This document shows positions 6,490 to 12,815 of a DNA stretch of 30,488 bases, piece after piece (position 1 is the first letter of the stretch; each line of letters opens with the position of its first letter). Location of the stretch: contig JADKHC010000025.1 in NCBI GenBank assembly GCA_016721945.1, positions 1 through 30,488 of the forward strand, written 5' to 3'. The notes beneath the pieces were generated by a model, which saw only the letters and a program-made list of their open reading frames with translations, was not told the DNA's origin and made no database searches. The position numbers and the translations under genes were made by a program. The stretch is from Verrucomicrobiota bacterium. GTDB lineage: Bacteria; Verrucomicrobiota; Verrucomicrobiia; Opitutales; Opitutaceae.

Positions 6490-8367
6490 ATGAAAAACTC
6501 CCTCTGCATCGCCCTTTCCCTCGCCACGGCAGCCGTCGTGCTGGCCCGTCCCGAAACCCAGAAACGCGCTGAGATCCCCGCTGAGTACAAATGGGATTAC
6601 ACGCCGATTTTTGCCAACTGGGAGGCTTGGGAGGACGGCCTCAAGCAGATGCAGGTCAAGATGGATGCCTATGCCGCGCTCAAGGGCACGCTCGCCAAAG
6701 GCCCCGAGGCTCTGCTTCACGCCTACAAGCTGAGCGACGAAATCGGCCAGCTTCAGTATCGGGTTTATTGTTACACCTCGCTTCAGCGCGACACCGATAC
6801 CCGCGACAACACCATGGGCGCCCGACTCCAGCGCGTGCAGGGCGTCTTCGCCCGCTTCGGCACCGCCACGGCGTGGTTCACGCCCGAGTTGCTCACGATT
6901 CCGCAGGCTACAGTCGAAAAGTGGCTCGCTGCGACGCCAGCGCTCGCGCCGTACCGTTTTCCGATCACGGAAATCTACCGTCAGGCGAAGCACGTCCTCG
7001 ATGAAAAAGGCGAACGCCTGCTCTCGCTTTCCGCCCAGCTTTCTCAGGTGCCGGCTGCGACCTTCAGCGAACTCAGCACGAGCGACATCAAGTTCCCCAA
7101 GATCAAGCTGACCGATGGTCGCGAGATGACGCTCACGCCCGGAACCTATCAACAGATCCTAAACACCGAACCACTCCAGGCCGACCGCACCAAGGCGTGG
7201 GAAGCCTACTACCAAACCTACGCTGCGACCATCAACACTTACGCCTCGATCTATAATGGCGTGTTGCTTCGCGACTGGTACACTACTCAGGCTCGCAACT
7301 ACGCCAGCACGCTGGAGTCCGCATTGGAGGATAATAATATCCCCGTGTCCGTCGTTGAGACACTTGTTGCTACCACCCGGGCAGGCACCGCACCGCTCCA
7401 GCGCTACGTGAAGTTGCGCAAGAAACTCCTTAAACTCGAAACCTACCACATCTACGACAACTTCGCGCCGATCTTCCAGGTCGACATGAAAATGCCCTAT
7501 GAAGAGGGCCTGAAACTCGTGCTGGAATCGGTTGCCCCGCTCGGTGCCGATTACGCGGAAAAATATCGCCGCTTTGTCTCTGGCGGCCGGGTCGATGTCT
7601 ATGAAAACGAAGGCAAGCGCAGCGGTGCCTACTGCGACGGCGTTTACGGCGTGGGCCCGTATTTACTACTCAACTACACCGACACGCTCGACGATGTATT
7701 CACCCTCGCCCACGAAGGCGGTCACGCGATGCACACTGTGCTCTCGTTCGAGACGCAGCCCTTTGCCACGGCCGAGTACACGATCTTCGTGGCTGAAGTC
7801 GCCTCAACCACAAACGAACGCTTTCTCCTCAACAAACTGCTGGAGCGCACGACCGACCCGAAGGAGCGCTTTATCCTCCTGCAAAACGCCGTCGATGCCA
7901 TCCTCAGTACCTATTACACGCAGGTACTCTTTGCCGATTTCGAATTGCAGGCGCACAAACTCGTCGAGCAAGGCCAGTCGATCACGGCCGACGTGCTCAA
8001 TGAAATCTACCTGAAGCTCCTACGCGATTACTACGGCGACGCCGTCACGGTCGACGACCTGTACAAGATCACCTGGTCGCGTATCCCGCACTTCTTCCAA
8101 TCGCCGTATTATGTTTATCAATACGCGACCTGCTTCGCTTCCTCAGCCCAGCTGGTCAAGGCAATGACCACGGGTGACGCGGCGTCACGCAAAGCCGCGA
8201 CCGATCGTTATCTCACGCTGCTTCGCAGCGGCGGCAATGACCACCCGATGGAGCAGCTCAGGAAAGCCGGTGTCGATCTGAGCAAACGAGAAACGATCCA
8301 AGCCGTGATCGACCAGCTCGACGAACTCGTGACCCAACTCGAAGCCGAGGCCGCGAAGATAAAGTGA
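6490..8367 (+). CDS. pepF: Oligoendopeptidase F (M3 zinc metallopeptidase) with signal peptide
   Basis: This is a 625-aa M3B metallopeptidase. The zinc site is HEGGH at residues 408-412 in FTLAHEGGHAMHT, and the third ligand is Glu436 in VAEVAST, at the spacing usual for this family. Upstream helical regions (YRVYCYTSLQRDTDTRD, NTEPLQADRTKAWEAYY) and the C-terminal PYYVYQYATCFASSA are typical of PepF, and the length matches the usual 600 or so. Unlike typical cytosolic PepF, it begins with a hydrophobic leader (MKNSLCIALSLATAAVVLA), so it should be exported and could act on short peptides in the periplasm. No Shine-Dalgarno is evident. A small GCGGG/CCCGC hairpin lies at 6444-6457 just upstream. 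It is divergent from the HAD gene. Confidence 0.92.
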   Translation: MKNSLCIALSLATAAVVLARPETQKRAEIPAEYKWDYTPIFANWEAWEDGLKQMQVKMDAYAALKGTLAKGPEALLHAYKLSDEIGQLQYRVYCYTSLQRDTDTRDNTMGARLQRVQGVFARFGTATAWFTPELLTIPQATVEKWLAATPALAPYRFPITEIYRQAKHVLDEKGERLLSLSAQLSQVPAATFSELSTSDIKFPKIKLTDGREMTLTPGTYQQILNTEPLQADRTKAWEAYYQTYAATINTYASIYNGVLLRDWYTTQARNYASTLESALEDNNIPVSVVETLVATTRAGTAPLQRYVKLRKKLLKLETYHIYDNFAPIFQVDMKMPYEEGLKLVLESVAPLGADYAEKYRRFVSGGRVDVYENEGKRSGAYCDGVYGVGPYLLLNYTDTLDDVFTLAHEGGHAMHTVLSFETQPFATAEYTIFVAEVASTTNERFLLNKLLERTTDPKERFILLQNAVDAILSTYYTQVLFADFELQAHKLVEQGQSITADVLNEIYLKLLRDYYGDAVTVDDLYKITWSRIPHFFQSPYYVYQYATCFASSAQLVKAMTTGDAASRKAATDRYLTLLRSGGNDHPMEQLRKAGVDLSKRETIQAVIDQLDELVTQLEAEAAKIK

Positions 8368-8389
8368 GGGCCTGATCGAGATTCGGCGG

Positions 8390-8415
8390 GTAGGGCGGAT
8401 GGTCCTTAAGCCGCC
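8390..8415 (+). repeat. TCCC-loop REP-like hairpin, degenerate copy
   Basis: It begins GTAGGGCG like the copy at 4007-4032, has a related centre (GGTCCTTAAG), and ends with GCCGCC pairing back to GGCGG. The stem is weaker than in the other copies. Lying 22 bp past the pepF stop, it may also help terminate that transcript. Confidence 0.55.
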
Positions 8416-8451
8416 GGGTTTGATGCGTGAACTTATTCGTATCCATGCAAT

Positions 8452-8611
8452 GGAGCCACTGATGCATACTGATAAACACAGATTCCCCGGAGGATTGTTT
8501 TAACGCCGTGCGAGAAGTTTCCTGTTTAACCAGACAGTGGGCGATCAGATGCCAAAACCCCGACGTTGTTTCTGCCCTAATCTGTGCTCATCGGTGTTTA
8601 TCTGTGGCTCC
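8452..8611. repeat. Inverted repeat with arms of iterated 10-bp units
   Basis: Left arm 8452-8484 and right arm 8579-8611 are imperfect reverse complements (both outer ends read GGAGCCAC and both inner ends ACAGATT after complementing), enclosing 94 bp. Each arm is internally repetitive with a period near 10 (units like ACTGATGCAT, ACTGATAAAC, ACAGATT). No ORF of interest lies inside. The layout could represent a non-autonomous mobile element or a folded RNA/DNA structure. Confidence 0.7.
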
Positions 8612-8661
8612 CAACTGATTGGTTACGGCTTATGCGCGTCGTTTGTTGGCGACGTCGCACC

Positions 8662-8688
8662 GGCGCGTTAGGGACAACGCGCCCTACC
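8662..8688 (-). repeat. TCCC-loop REP-like hairpin, good copy in inverted orientation
   Basis: Arms 8662-8669 and 8676-8683 form a perfect GC-rich 8-bp stem. Read on the minus strand it is GGTAGGGCGCGTT, then GTCCCT, then AACGCGCC, which matches the copy at 4007-4032 at nearly all positions outside compensatory stem changes. Such compensatory differences show that the hairpin, not the exact sequence, is what is conserved. Confidence 0.7.
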
Positions 8689-8756
8689 TTCAGAGCGGCC
8701 TAGAGCAGGTAAATAGAAACTATAGCCGATAAAACCTTGAGGCTGCGGCCTTAAAT

Positions 8757-8800
8757 ACAACCGGTTCGTTCCAGTGTTCCTGAGTTCCACATTCACAAAT
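8757..8800 (-). repeat. 44-bp dispersed element, copy 1 (iterated GGAA units)
   Basis: This stretch and 12703-12746 are near-identical in the same orientation (about 40 of 44 bases). On the minus strand it contains GGAACTCA, GGAACACT, GGAACGAA in a row, an 8-bp period, followed by the palindrome AACCGGTT. Both copies lie just past the 3' end of a minus-strand gene (hpt here, the histidine kinase for the other). Confidence 0.8.
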
Positions 8801-8802
8801 CC

Positions 8803-9384
8803 TCACGCCCACTCCGGCGGATTCTGCAGGTGGGGCTTTAGGATGCCGACGCAGGGAAGGTTGCGGTAGCGTTCGGCGAAATCCAGACCGTAGCCGACGA
8901 CGAAGCGATCAGGGATTTGGAAGCCCACGAAATCGGCCTCGAACTCGACTTCGCGCCGACCTTTTTTATCGAGCAGGACGCAGGTGCGTACGCTGGCGGG
9001 ATTTTGCTTTTTGATCAGGTTGACGACGACGGAAAGGGTTTTGCCGGTGTCGAGTATATCGTCAATCAGCAGCACGTGACGGTTGGCGATGTCGAGCGTG
9101 AGGCTATGCAGGAGTTGCGGTTTGCCGTGTGACCGGGTCTGGTTGCGGTAACTCGAAATGCGGATGCAATCGAGGCGAATTGGGTTGGGAATCTGGCGCA
9201 ACAGGTCGGCGCTAAAGAGGATGGCGCCATTGATGATGGCGATGACAGTGATCTCTTCCTTGCCGTAGGCAGCGGTGATGTCGGCTCCGAGTTTCTTCAG
9301 GCGGCGTTTGATGGCAGCTTCAGAGACGAGGATGGCCTCCAGGTCGTCGGTTTGGGCATAGGCGGGCTTCGCGGTGGACATCAT
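8803..9384 (-). CDS. hpt: Hypoxanthine/guanine phosphoribosyltransferase family protein
   Basis: This 193-aa product is a type I phosphoribosyltransferase of the hypoxanthine/guanine branch. The PRPP-binding loop is LLIDDILDTGKTL, preceded by the flexible-loop region RISSYRNQTRSHG, with ITVIAIINGAILFSADLLRQI near the N-terminus (the KEEITVIAI strand and NGA loop) and DFVGFQIPDRFVVGYGLDF in the base-binding end. It converts hypoxanthine or guanine plus PRPP to IMP or GMP for purine salvage in the cytoplasm. Two adjacent ATGs at 9384 and 9381 are both plausible. Upstream in-frame codons are not convincing. It is divergent from the ABC ATPase at 9503 and is not next to tilS or ftsH as in many bacteria. 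A pyrimidine or xanthine preference cannot be excluded. Confidence 0.92.
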   Translation of the reverse strand: MMSTAKPAYAQTDDLEAILVSEAAIKRRLKKLGADITAAYGKEEITVIAIINGAILFSADLLRQIPNPIRLDCIRISSYRNQTRSHGKPQLLHSLTLDIANRHVLLIDDILDTGKTLSVVVNLIKKQNPASVRTCVLLDKKGRREVEFEADFVGFQIPDRFVVGYGLDFAERYRNLPCVGILKPHLQNPPEWA

Positions 9385-9502
9385 GTAGGCGTTAGGTGAG
9401 TGAGGGGCGCATGGCAACAGCTTCTGTGCTCGGGACGCGGGTTTATTCCTTTGACTTGAATGCCCTGGCGAACGTTTCTTCGCGAAGGTCCCCGGCCTCA
9501 CG

Positions 9503-10579
9503 ATGATTTCGATCCGGATAGAACAGCTTACCAAAAAATTCGGCACCACGGTCGCCCTGCAAAAACTCGATCTCACGATCGAGCAAGGGGAATTGTTTTT
9601 CCTGCTCGGGCCGAGCGGTTGCGGCAAGACGACTTTACTGCGCAGCATCGCGGGCTTCTACATTCCCGAAGAAGGGAAAATTTTCTTCGGCGATGACGAT
9701 GTCACCCGCCTGGCTCCGCACAAGCGGAACACCGGCATGATGTTTCAAAGCTACGCACTCTGGCCACATATGAGCGTGGCCGAGAACGTCGCGTTTGGCC
9801 TGGAAGAGCGCAAAGTGCCGCGCGCCGAGATCAAAGTTCGCGTGGCCGAAGCGCTCGCCTCCGTGCGCATGGAAGAGTACGCCGAGCGCAAGCCGAACCA
9901 GTTGTCAGGTGGACAACAGCAACGCGTGGCGCTGGCCCGTGCGTTGGTGATCCGTCCGCGCTGTCTCCTGCTCGATGAGCCGCTTTCCAATCTCGATGCG
10001 AAGCTGCGGTTGGAGATGCGCGCGGAGATCCGCCGCGTGTGCAAGGAGTTCAATCTCACAACCGTTTACGTGACGCATGACCAGAAGGAGGCGCTGTCGA
10101 TTTCCGACCGCATGGCGATCCTCGAAGGCGGGAAAATTCTGCAAGTCGGCTCGCCGCGCGAAGTCTATCGTCGGCCGACCCATAAGACTGTGGCCAACTT
10201 TATCGGCGAAACCGATTTCATCAATGGCACGTTGCTCGGTCTTGAAGGCGAGCGCGCGACGGTGGAGACGCCGATCGGCCGTTTCAGCGGGCTGCTGGGC
10301 GATCCGGCGGCGCGTCCCGCGATTGGCTCTGTGGTTACACTTTCGATCCGTCCGGAATGTTGGAAACTTGGCCGACAAACGGGTGGACAAAATTCCATCG
10401 CAGGCCGGATTGGCGAAGCCGTCTATCTGGGCGAAGTGGCGCAATACGATTTTGTGGCCAGCGCAGACAACTCGTCGCTGAAAATCTACGAGCTGAATCC
10501 ACGCTATCTCGGCACGTCGGCGGGCATGGAGCTTTACGCGATGGTCGAGACCGATGACGTCGTTGTACTGGTGAATTGA
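9503..10579 (+). CDS. ABC importer ATP-binding protein, FbpC/PotA-like
   Basis: This 358-aa importer ATPase has Walker A GPSGCGKTT (residues 36-44), a Q-loop at Gln82 (MMFQSYALWPHM), signature LSGGQ (134-138), Walker B CLLLDEP (154-160) and the switch His192 in VTHDQKEAL. A C-terminal regulatory region (about 235-358) contains TOBE_2-like strands such as SIRPECWKL and YLGEVAQYDFVA. This is the CUT1/FbpC/PotA class that powers import of iron(III), polyamines, 2-aminoethylphosphonate, thiamine or sugars. It is followed after 172 bp by a solute-binding protein on the same strand, so the two probably belong to one importer. No permease is in the window. Substrate is inferred only broadly as Fe(III)/phosphonate-type. 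Confidence 0.92.
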   Translation: MISIRIEQLTKKFGTTVALQKLDLTIEQGELFFLLGPSGCGKTTLLRSIAGFYIPEEGKIFFGDDDVTRLAPHKRNTGMMFQSYALWPHMSVAENVAFGLEERKVPRAEIKVRVAEALASVRMEEYAERKPNQLSGGQQQRVALARALVIRPRCLLLDEPLSNLDAKLRLEMRAEIRRVCKEFNLTTVYVTHDQKEALSISDRMAILEGGKILQVGSPREVYRRPTHKTVANFIGETDFINGTLLGLEGERATVETPIGRFSGLLGDPAARPAIGSVVTLSIRPECWKLGRQTGGQNSIAGRIGEAVYLGEVAQYDFVASADNSSLKIYELNPRYLGTSAGMELYAMVETDDVVVLVN

Positions 10580-10629
10580 CGCACGCCTGCCGAATAAGCT
10601 GATGACTCAGTCGAAACAAACTGTAGCAA

Positions 10630-10704
10630 GGTGGAGCCTGATGTCCCCATCGGGCTTTTGCGATTTACGCACAAATCAGTCCAATGGAGACATCGGGCTC
10701 CACC
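10630..10704. repeat. Pair of inverted REP-like units between ATPase and solute-binding protein
   Basis: Arms 10630-10649 and 10685-10704 match as reverse complements at 18 of 20 positions (outer ends GGTGGAGCC). Each arm is also the start of its own smaller hairpin. The left one has stem 10635-10643 with 10648-10656 around a TCCC loop, one wobble pair. The same GGAGCC...GTTGTCCC pattern is seen inverted and decayed at 15085-15105. It lies inside the likely ATPase/solute-binding-protein operon, so it may attenuate or stabilise the message. Confidence 0.7.
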
Positions 10705-10751
10705 AGCACGTTTGTAGTCCGGGCAGCCCGTCCTGAGCCGAACCATTTACC

Positions 10752-12371
10752 ATGTTTAAGCGCCTGCTCATTATATTCGCTCTGGTGGGAACGGTGGCGA
10801 TGCCGTTCATTTTGCGGCCGAAGCAGGCCAAGCTTGAGCAAGCTGACGAAACGCTGGTCATCATCACGCCGCACAACGAAGCCTTGCGCCACGAATTTGG
10901 CCGCGGTTTCCGTGATTGGTACAAAGCGAAAACCGGCAAACTTGTGAATGTGGACTGGCGCGTGATCGGTGGGACTAGCGAGATCACTCGTTTTCTCGAC
11001 GGCGAATTTGACGCCGCCTTCAGGCTATACTGGACCCGCACGCTCGCGCGATTGTGGAGCGCGGAGATTCAAGCCGGCTACAAAAACCACTCTTTGCCGA
11101 ACAATGCCTCCATCGAAGTGAAGGAAGCGCGGCAGGCGTTTCTGAGATCGGATGTGGGCTGTGGGCTCGATCTGTTTTTCGGCGGCGGCACACCGGATTT
11201 TGTTAAGCAGGCGCAAGCCGGGCGTTTGGTGGACAGTGGGATCATCGGGCGTCATCCAGACTGGTTCGGTGACGATGCGATCCCGCAGCAATTCTCCGGC
11301 GAGCGGTACTGGGACCTGCGTGGCTTGTGGGTCGGCGCGGTGCTGAGCAACTATGGCATCGTGTATAATCTCGATTCGCTGAAGCGGCTTGGTGTATCCG
11401 GAGAGTTGCGACGCTGGGAGGACCTCACGAATCCGCAACTGGTGGGAGAAATCGCACTAGCTGACCCAACCAAAAGCAGTTCCATCGGCAAGGCCTTCGA
11501 GAATATTATTCAACAGCAGATGCAGAATCGTCTGTTGAGTTTGCGTGCGGTGAATCCAGCAGGAGACGCGGCGCAAATCGAAGCTCAGGCCGTGCGCGAA
11601 GGATGGATTGCAGGCCTGCAGCTCCTGCAGTTGATCGGGGCCAACTCCCGCTATTTCACGGACACATCCCAAAAGCCGCCGATCGATGTCGCGCAGGGAA
11701 ATTCCGCGGCAGGCATCTGTATCGATTTTTACGGTCGGCAACAAATGGAGGCGATCAGCCGACGAGCCGATAGAAACAGGTTGGGCTTTATCGCGCCGTT
11801 GGGAGGTACGGTGAATTCGGTCGATCCGATCGCACTTTTTCGCGGCGCAAAGAATCGGGCCACGGCCATTGCCTTCATGGATTACGTGCTTTCGATGGAC
11901 GGGCAGAAAATCTGGAATTACCGGCCGGGCACACCGGATGGACCGAAACATTTTGCACTGCGACGACTGCCCGTGCGCCGCGATTTTTATCAACAAACCG
12001 ACTTCAAGGCCTTGCGCAGCGACCCCGAGGTCAATCCGTATGACACGGCTGATCAGTTGATCTACCGACCGGAGTGGACGGCGGGATTATTCCGCGAGAT
12101 GAGTTTCATTATACGTGTGATCGCTTTGGATACACATGAAGAACTGACCCGTGCATGGCGGGCGATTATCGCGGCCGGGATGCCGACCGAAGCGCTGGCG
12201 GTGTTGCAGGATTTGTCGCTGGTTGATCGCGCGGCGGCTTTAGGCCGGGTGCGGCAGGCGCTCAATTCCAAGGATAAAACCGAAGAGCTGCGGCTCTCGC
12301 GTGATCTCGGCGACGCCCTTCGCGCGCAATACCGTCGCGCCGAAGAAATCGCCCGGGCGAAGTTAAAGTAA
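10752..12371 (+). CDS. Extracellular solute-binding protein, long FbpA-like
   Basis: This 539-aa protein starts with a hydrophobic leader (MFKRLLIIFALVGTVAMPFIL) without a lipobox. It may therefore be a cleaved periplasmic protein or remain anchored. The core resembles FbpA/AfuA-type class II binding proteins: ETLVIITPHNEALRHEFGRGF, a VDWRVIGGTSEITRFL stretch, DVGCGLDLFFGGGTPDF, then the conserved LSNYGIVYNLDSLK, WEDLTNPQLVGEIALADPTKS, and EGWIAGLQLLQLIGANSRYF. Family members are near 340 aa, so about 170-200 residues here are extra, including a helical C-terminal tail. It presumably delivers ligand (Fe(III), phosphonate or similar) to a permease powered by the upstream ATPase. The permease gene is not downstream, where a repeat-rich gap follows. 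Confidence 0.85.
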   Translation: MFKRLLIIFALVGTVAMPFILRPKQAKLEQADETLVIITPHNEALRHEFGRGFRDWYKAKTGKLVNVDWRVIGGTSEITRFLDGEFDAAFRLYWTRTLARLWSAEIQAGYKNHSLPNNASIEVKEARQAFLRSDVGCGLDLFFGGGTPDFVKQAQAGRLVDSGIIGRHPDWFGDDAIPQQFSGERYWDLRGLWVGAVLSNYGIVYNLDSLKRLGVSGELRRWEDLTNPQLVGEIALADPTKSSSIGKAFENIIQQQMQNRLLSLRAVNPAGDAAQIEAQAVREGWIAGLQLLQLIGANSRYFTDTSQKPPIDVAQGNSAAGICIDFYGRQQMEAISRRADRNRLGFIAPLGGTVNSVDPIALFRGAKNRATAIAFMDYVLSMDGQKIWNYRPGTPDGPKHFALRRLPVRRDFYQQTDFKALRSDPEVNPYDTADQLIYRPEWTAGLFREMSFIIRVIALDTHEELTRAWRAIIAAGMPTEALAVLQDLSLVDRAAALGRVRQALNSKDKTEELRLSRDLGDALRAQYRRAEEIARAKLK

Positions 12372-12400
12372 ATAGGATAGCCGCTTTTAAGATATTGTTT

Positions 12401-12551
12401 CACGCAAAGGCGCGAAGGCGCAAAGAAGACGAAAAGGCAGTGAGTTCCTCTTTCGGAATACGATACGGAGAGCGTCGGCTAGCAGAGGAGAATTGAGCCA
12501 AAACCACCAGACAGAGACTCTCCTGGTTTTGCGCCTCAGCACCCTTGCGCG
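12401..12551. repeat. Inverted repeat with arms of iterated 8-bp units
   Basis: The left arm (12402-12426) reads as three 8-bp units in a row: CGCAAAGG, CGCGAAGG, CGCAAAGA. The right arm (12527-12550), reverse complemented, is a diverged version (GCGCAAGG, GTGCTGAG, GCGCAAAA). About 100 bp separate the arms and contain no gene. The design (period-8 arm plus inverted partner) parallels 8452-8611 and 29736-29817, which have unrelated sequences. Confidence 0.6.
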
Positions 12552-12627
12552 GGTATTCTATTTCTCAGATCCAGTTCAGGGGTGCGTCTGAACTATAACT
12601 ACTGCTGAAAAGTATCTTGGGGTTGGC

Positions 12628-12703
12628 TGTGTAGGGGCGCAGACTTGCTGCGCCCTTTCCGTAAACCTTGTACTTGGGCGCAACAAGATTGCGCCCCTAC
12701 ACA
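12628..12703. repeat. Two head-to-head GGGCGCA hairpins (BIME-like)
   Basis: Unit 1 (12628-12655) and unit 2 (12676-12703, opposite strand) share the pattern TGTGTAGGGGCGCA, a 7-nt loop, TGCGCCC. Each is its own 7-bp hairpin (arms 12635-12641/12649-12655 and 12676-12682/12690-12696), and the whole 76 bp can fold into one larger stem. Two REP-like units in opposite orientation with a 20-bp spacer is the classic layout of bacterial interspersed mosaic elements. No REP-associated transposase gene is in the window. Confidence 0.75.
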
Positions 12704-12746
12704 CAACCGGTTCGTTCCAGTTTTCCTGAGTTCCATATTCAAAATT
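12703..12746 (-). repeat. 44-bp dispersed element, copy 2 (iterated GGAA units)
   Basis: Same sequence as 8757-8800 with only a few changes. On the minus strand it carries GGAACTCA, GGAAAACT, GGAACGAA and then AACCGGTT. In this copy it directly abuts the BIME-like pair, while copy 1 does not, so the two are separate elements. Confidence 0.8.
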
Positions 12747-12785
12747 ACCCCAGCCTGATAACGGCCATGAATTAACTTTAACCGC

Positions 12786-12802
12786 CTCAGCGAAACGCTG
12801 AG
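12786..12802 (-). terminator. Perfect 7-bp hairpin downstream of histidine kinase
   Basis: CTCAGCG (12786-12792) pairs with CGCTGAG (12796-12802) around a 3-nt loop. It is 14 bases past the kinase stop on the minus strand and is followed there by GCGGTTAAAGTTAATT, moderately T-rich. A weak intrinsic terminator is the simplest reading. Confidence 0.5.
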
Positions 12803-12815
12803 CAATGCATCCCTA

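Larger units (their letters stand above)
8368..8802. other. Repeat-filled intergenic region
   Basis: This 435-bp gap between the stops of the convergent pepF and hpt has no credible gene. It is almost fully occupied by repeats: two TCCC-loop hairpins (8390-8415 and 8662-8688), a long inverted repeat built of iterated units (8452-8611), and a direct-repeat element (8757-8800) shared with 12703-12746. It looks like a landing zone where several repeat families have accumulated. Each is listed separately. Confidence 0.75.
12372..12815. other. Repeat-filled intergenic region
   Basis: This 444-bp gap lies between the solute-binding protein and the convergent histidine kinase gene. No credible gene is present. 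It holds an inverted repeat of iterated units (12401-12551), a 7-bp hairpin (AGTTCAG 12573-12579 with 12588-12594), a head-to-head pair of GGGCGCA hairpins (12628-12703), the second copy of the 44-bp element (12703-12746), and a kinase-side terminator hairpin (12786-12802). Confidence 0.75.

Noticed and set aside
6343..7152. Long upstream extension of the HAD gene frame on the minus strand
   Set aside because: It overlaps pepF on the other strand, its product has low-complexity composition, and the HAD motif starts right at ATG 6342.
8390..12746. CRISPR array
   Set aside because: Repeats are palindromic or inverted, not regularly spaced direct repeats with unique spacers, and there are no cas genes.
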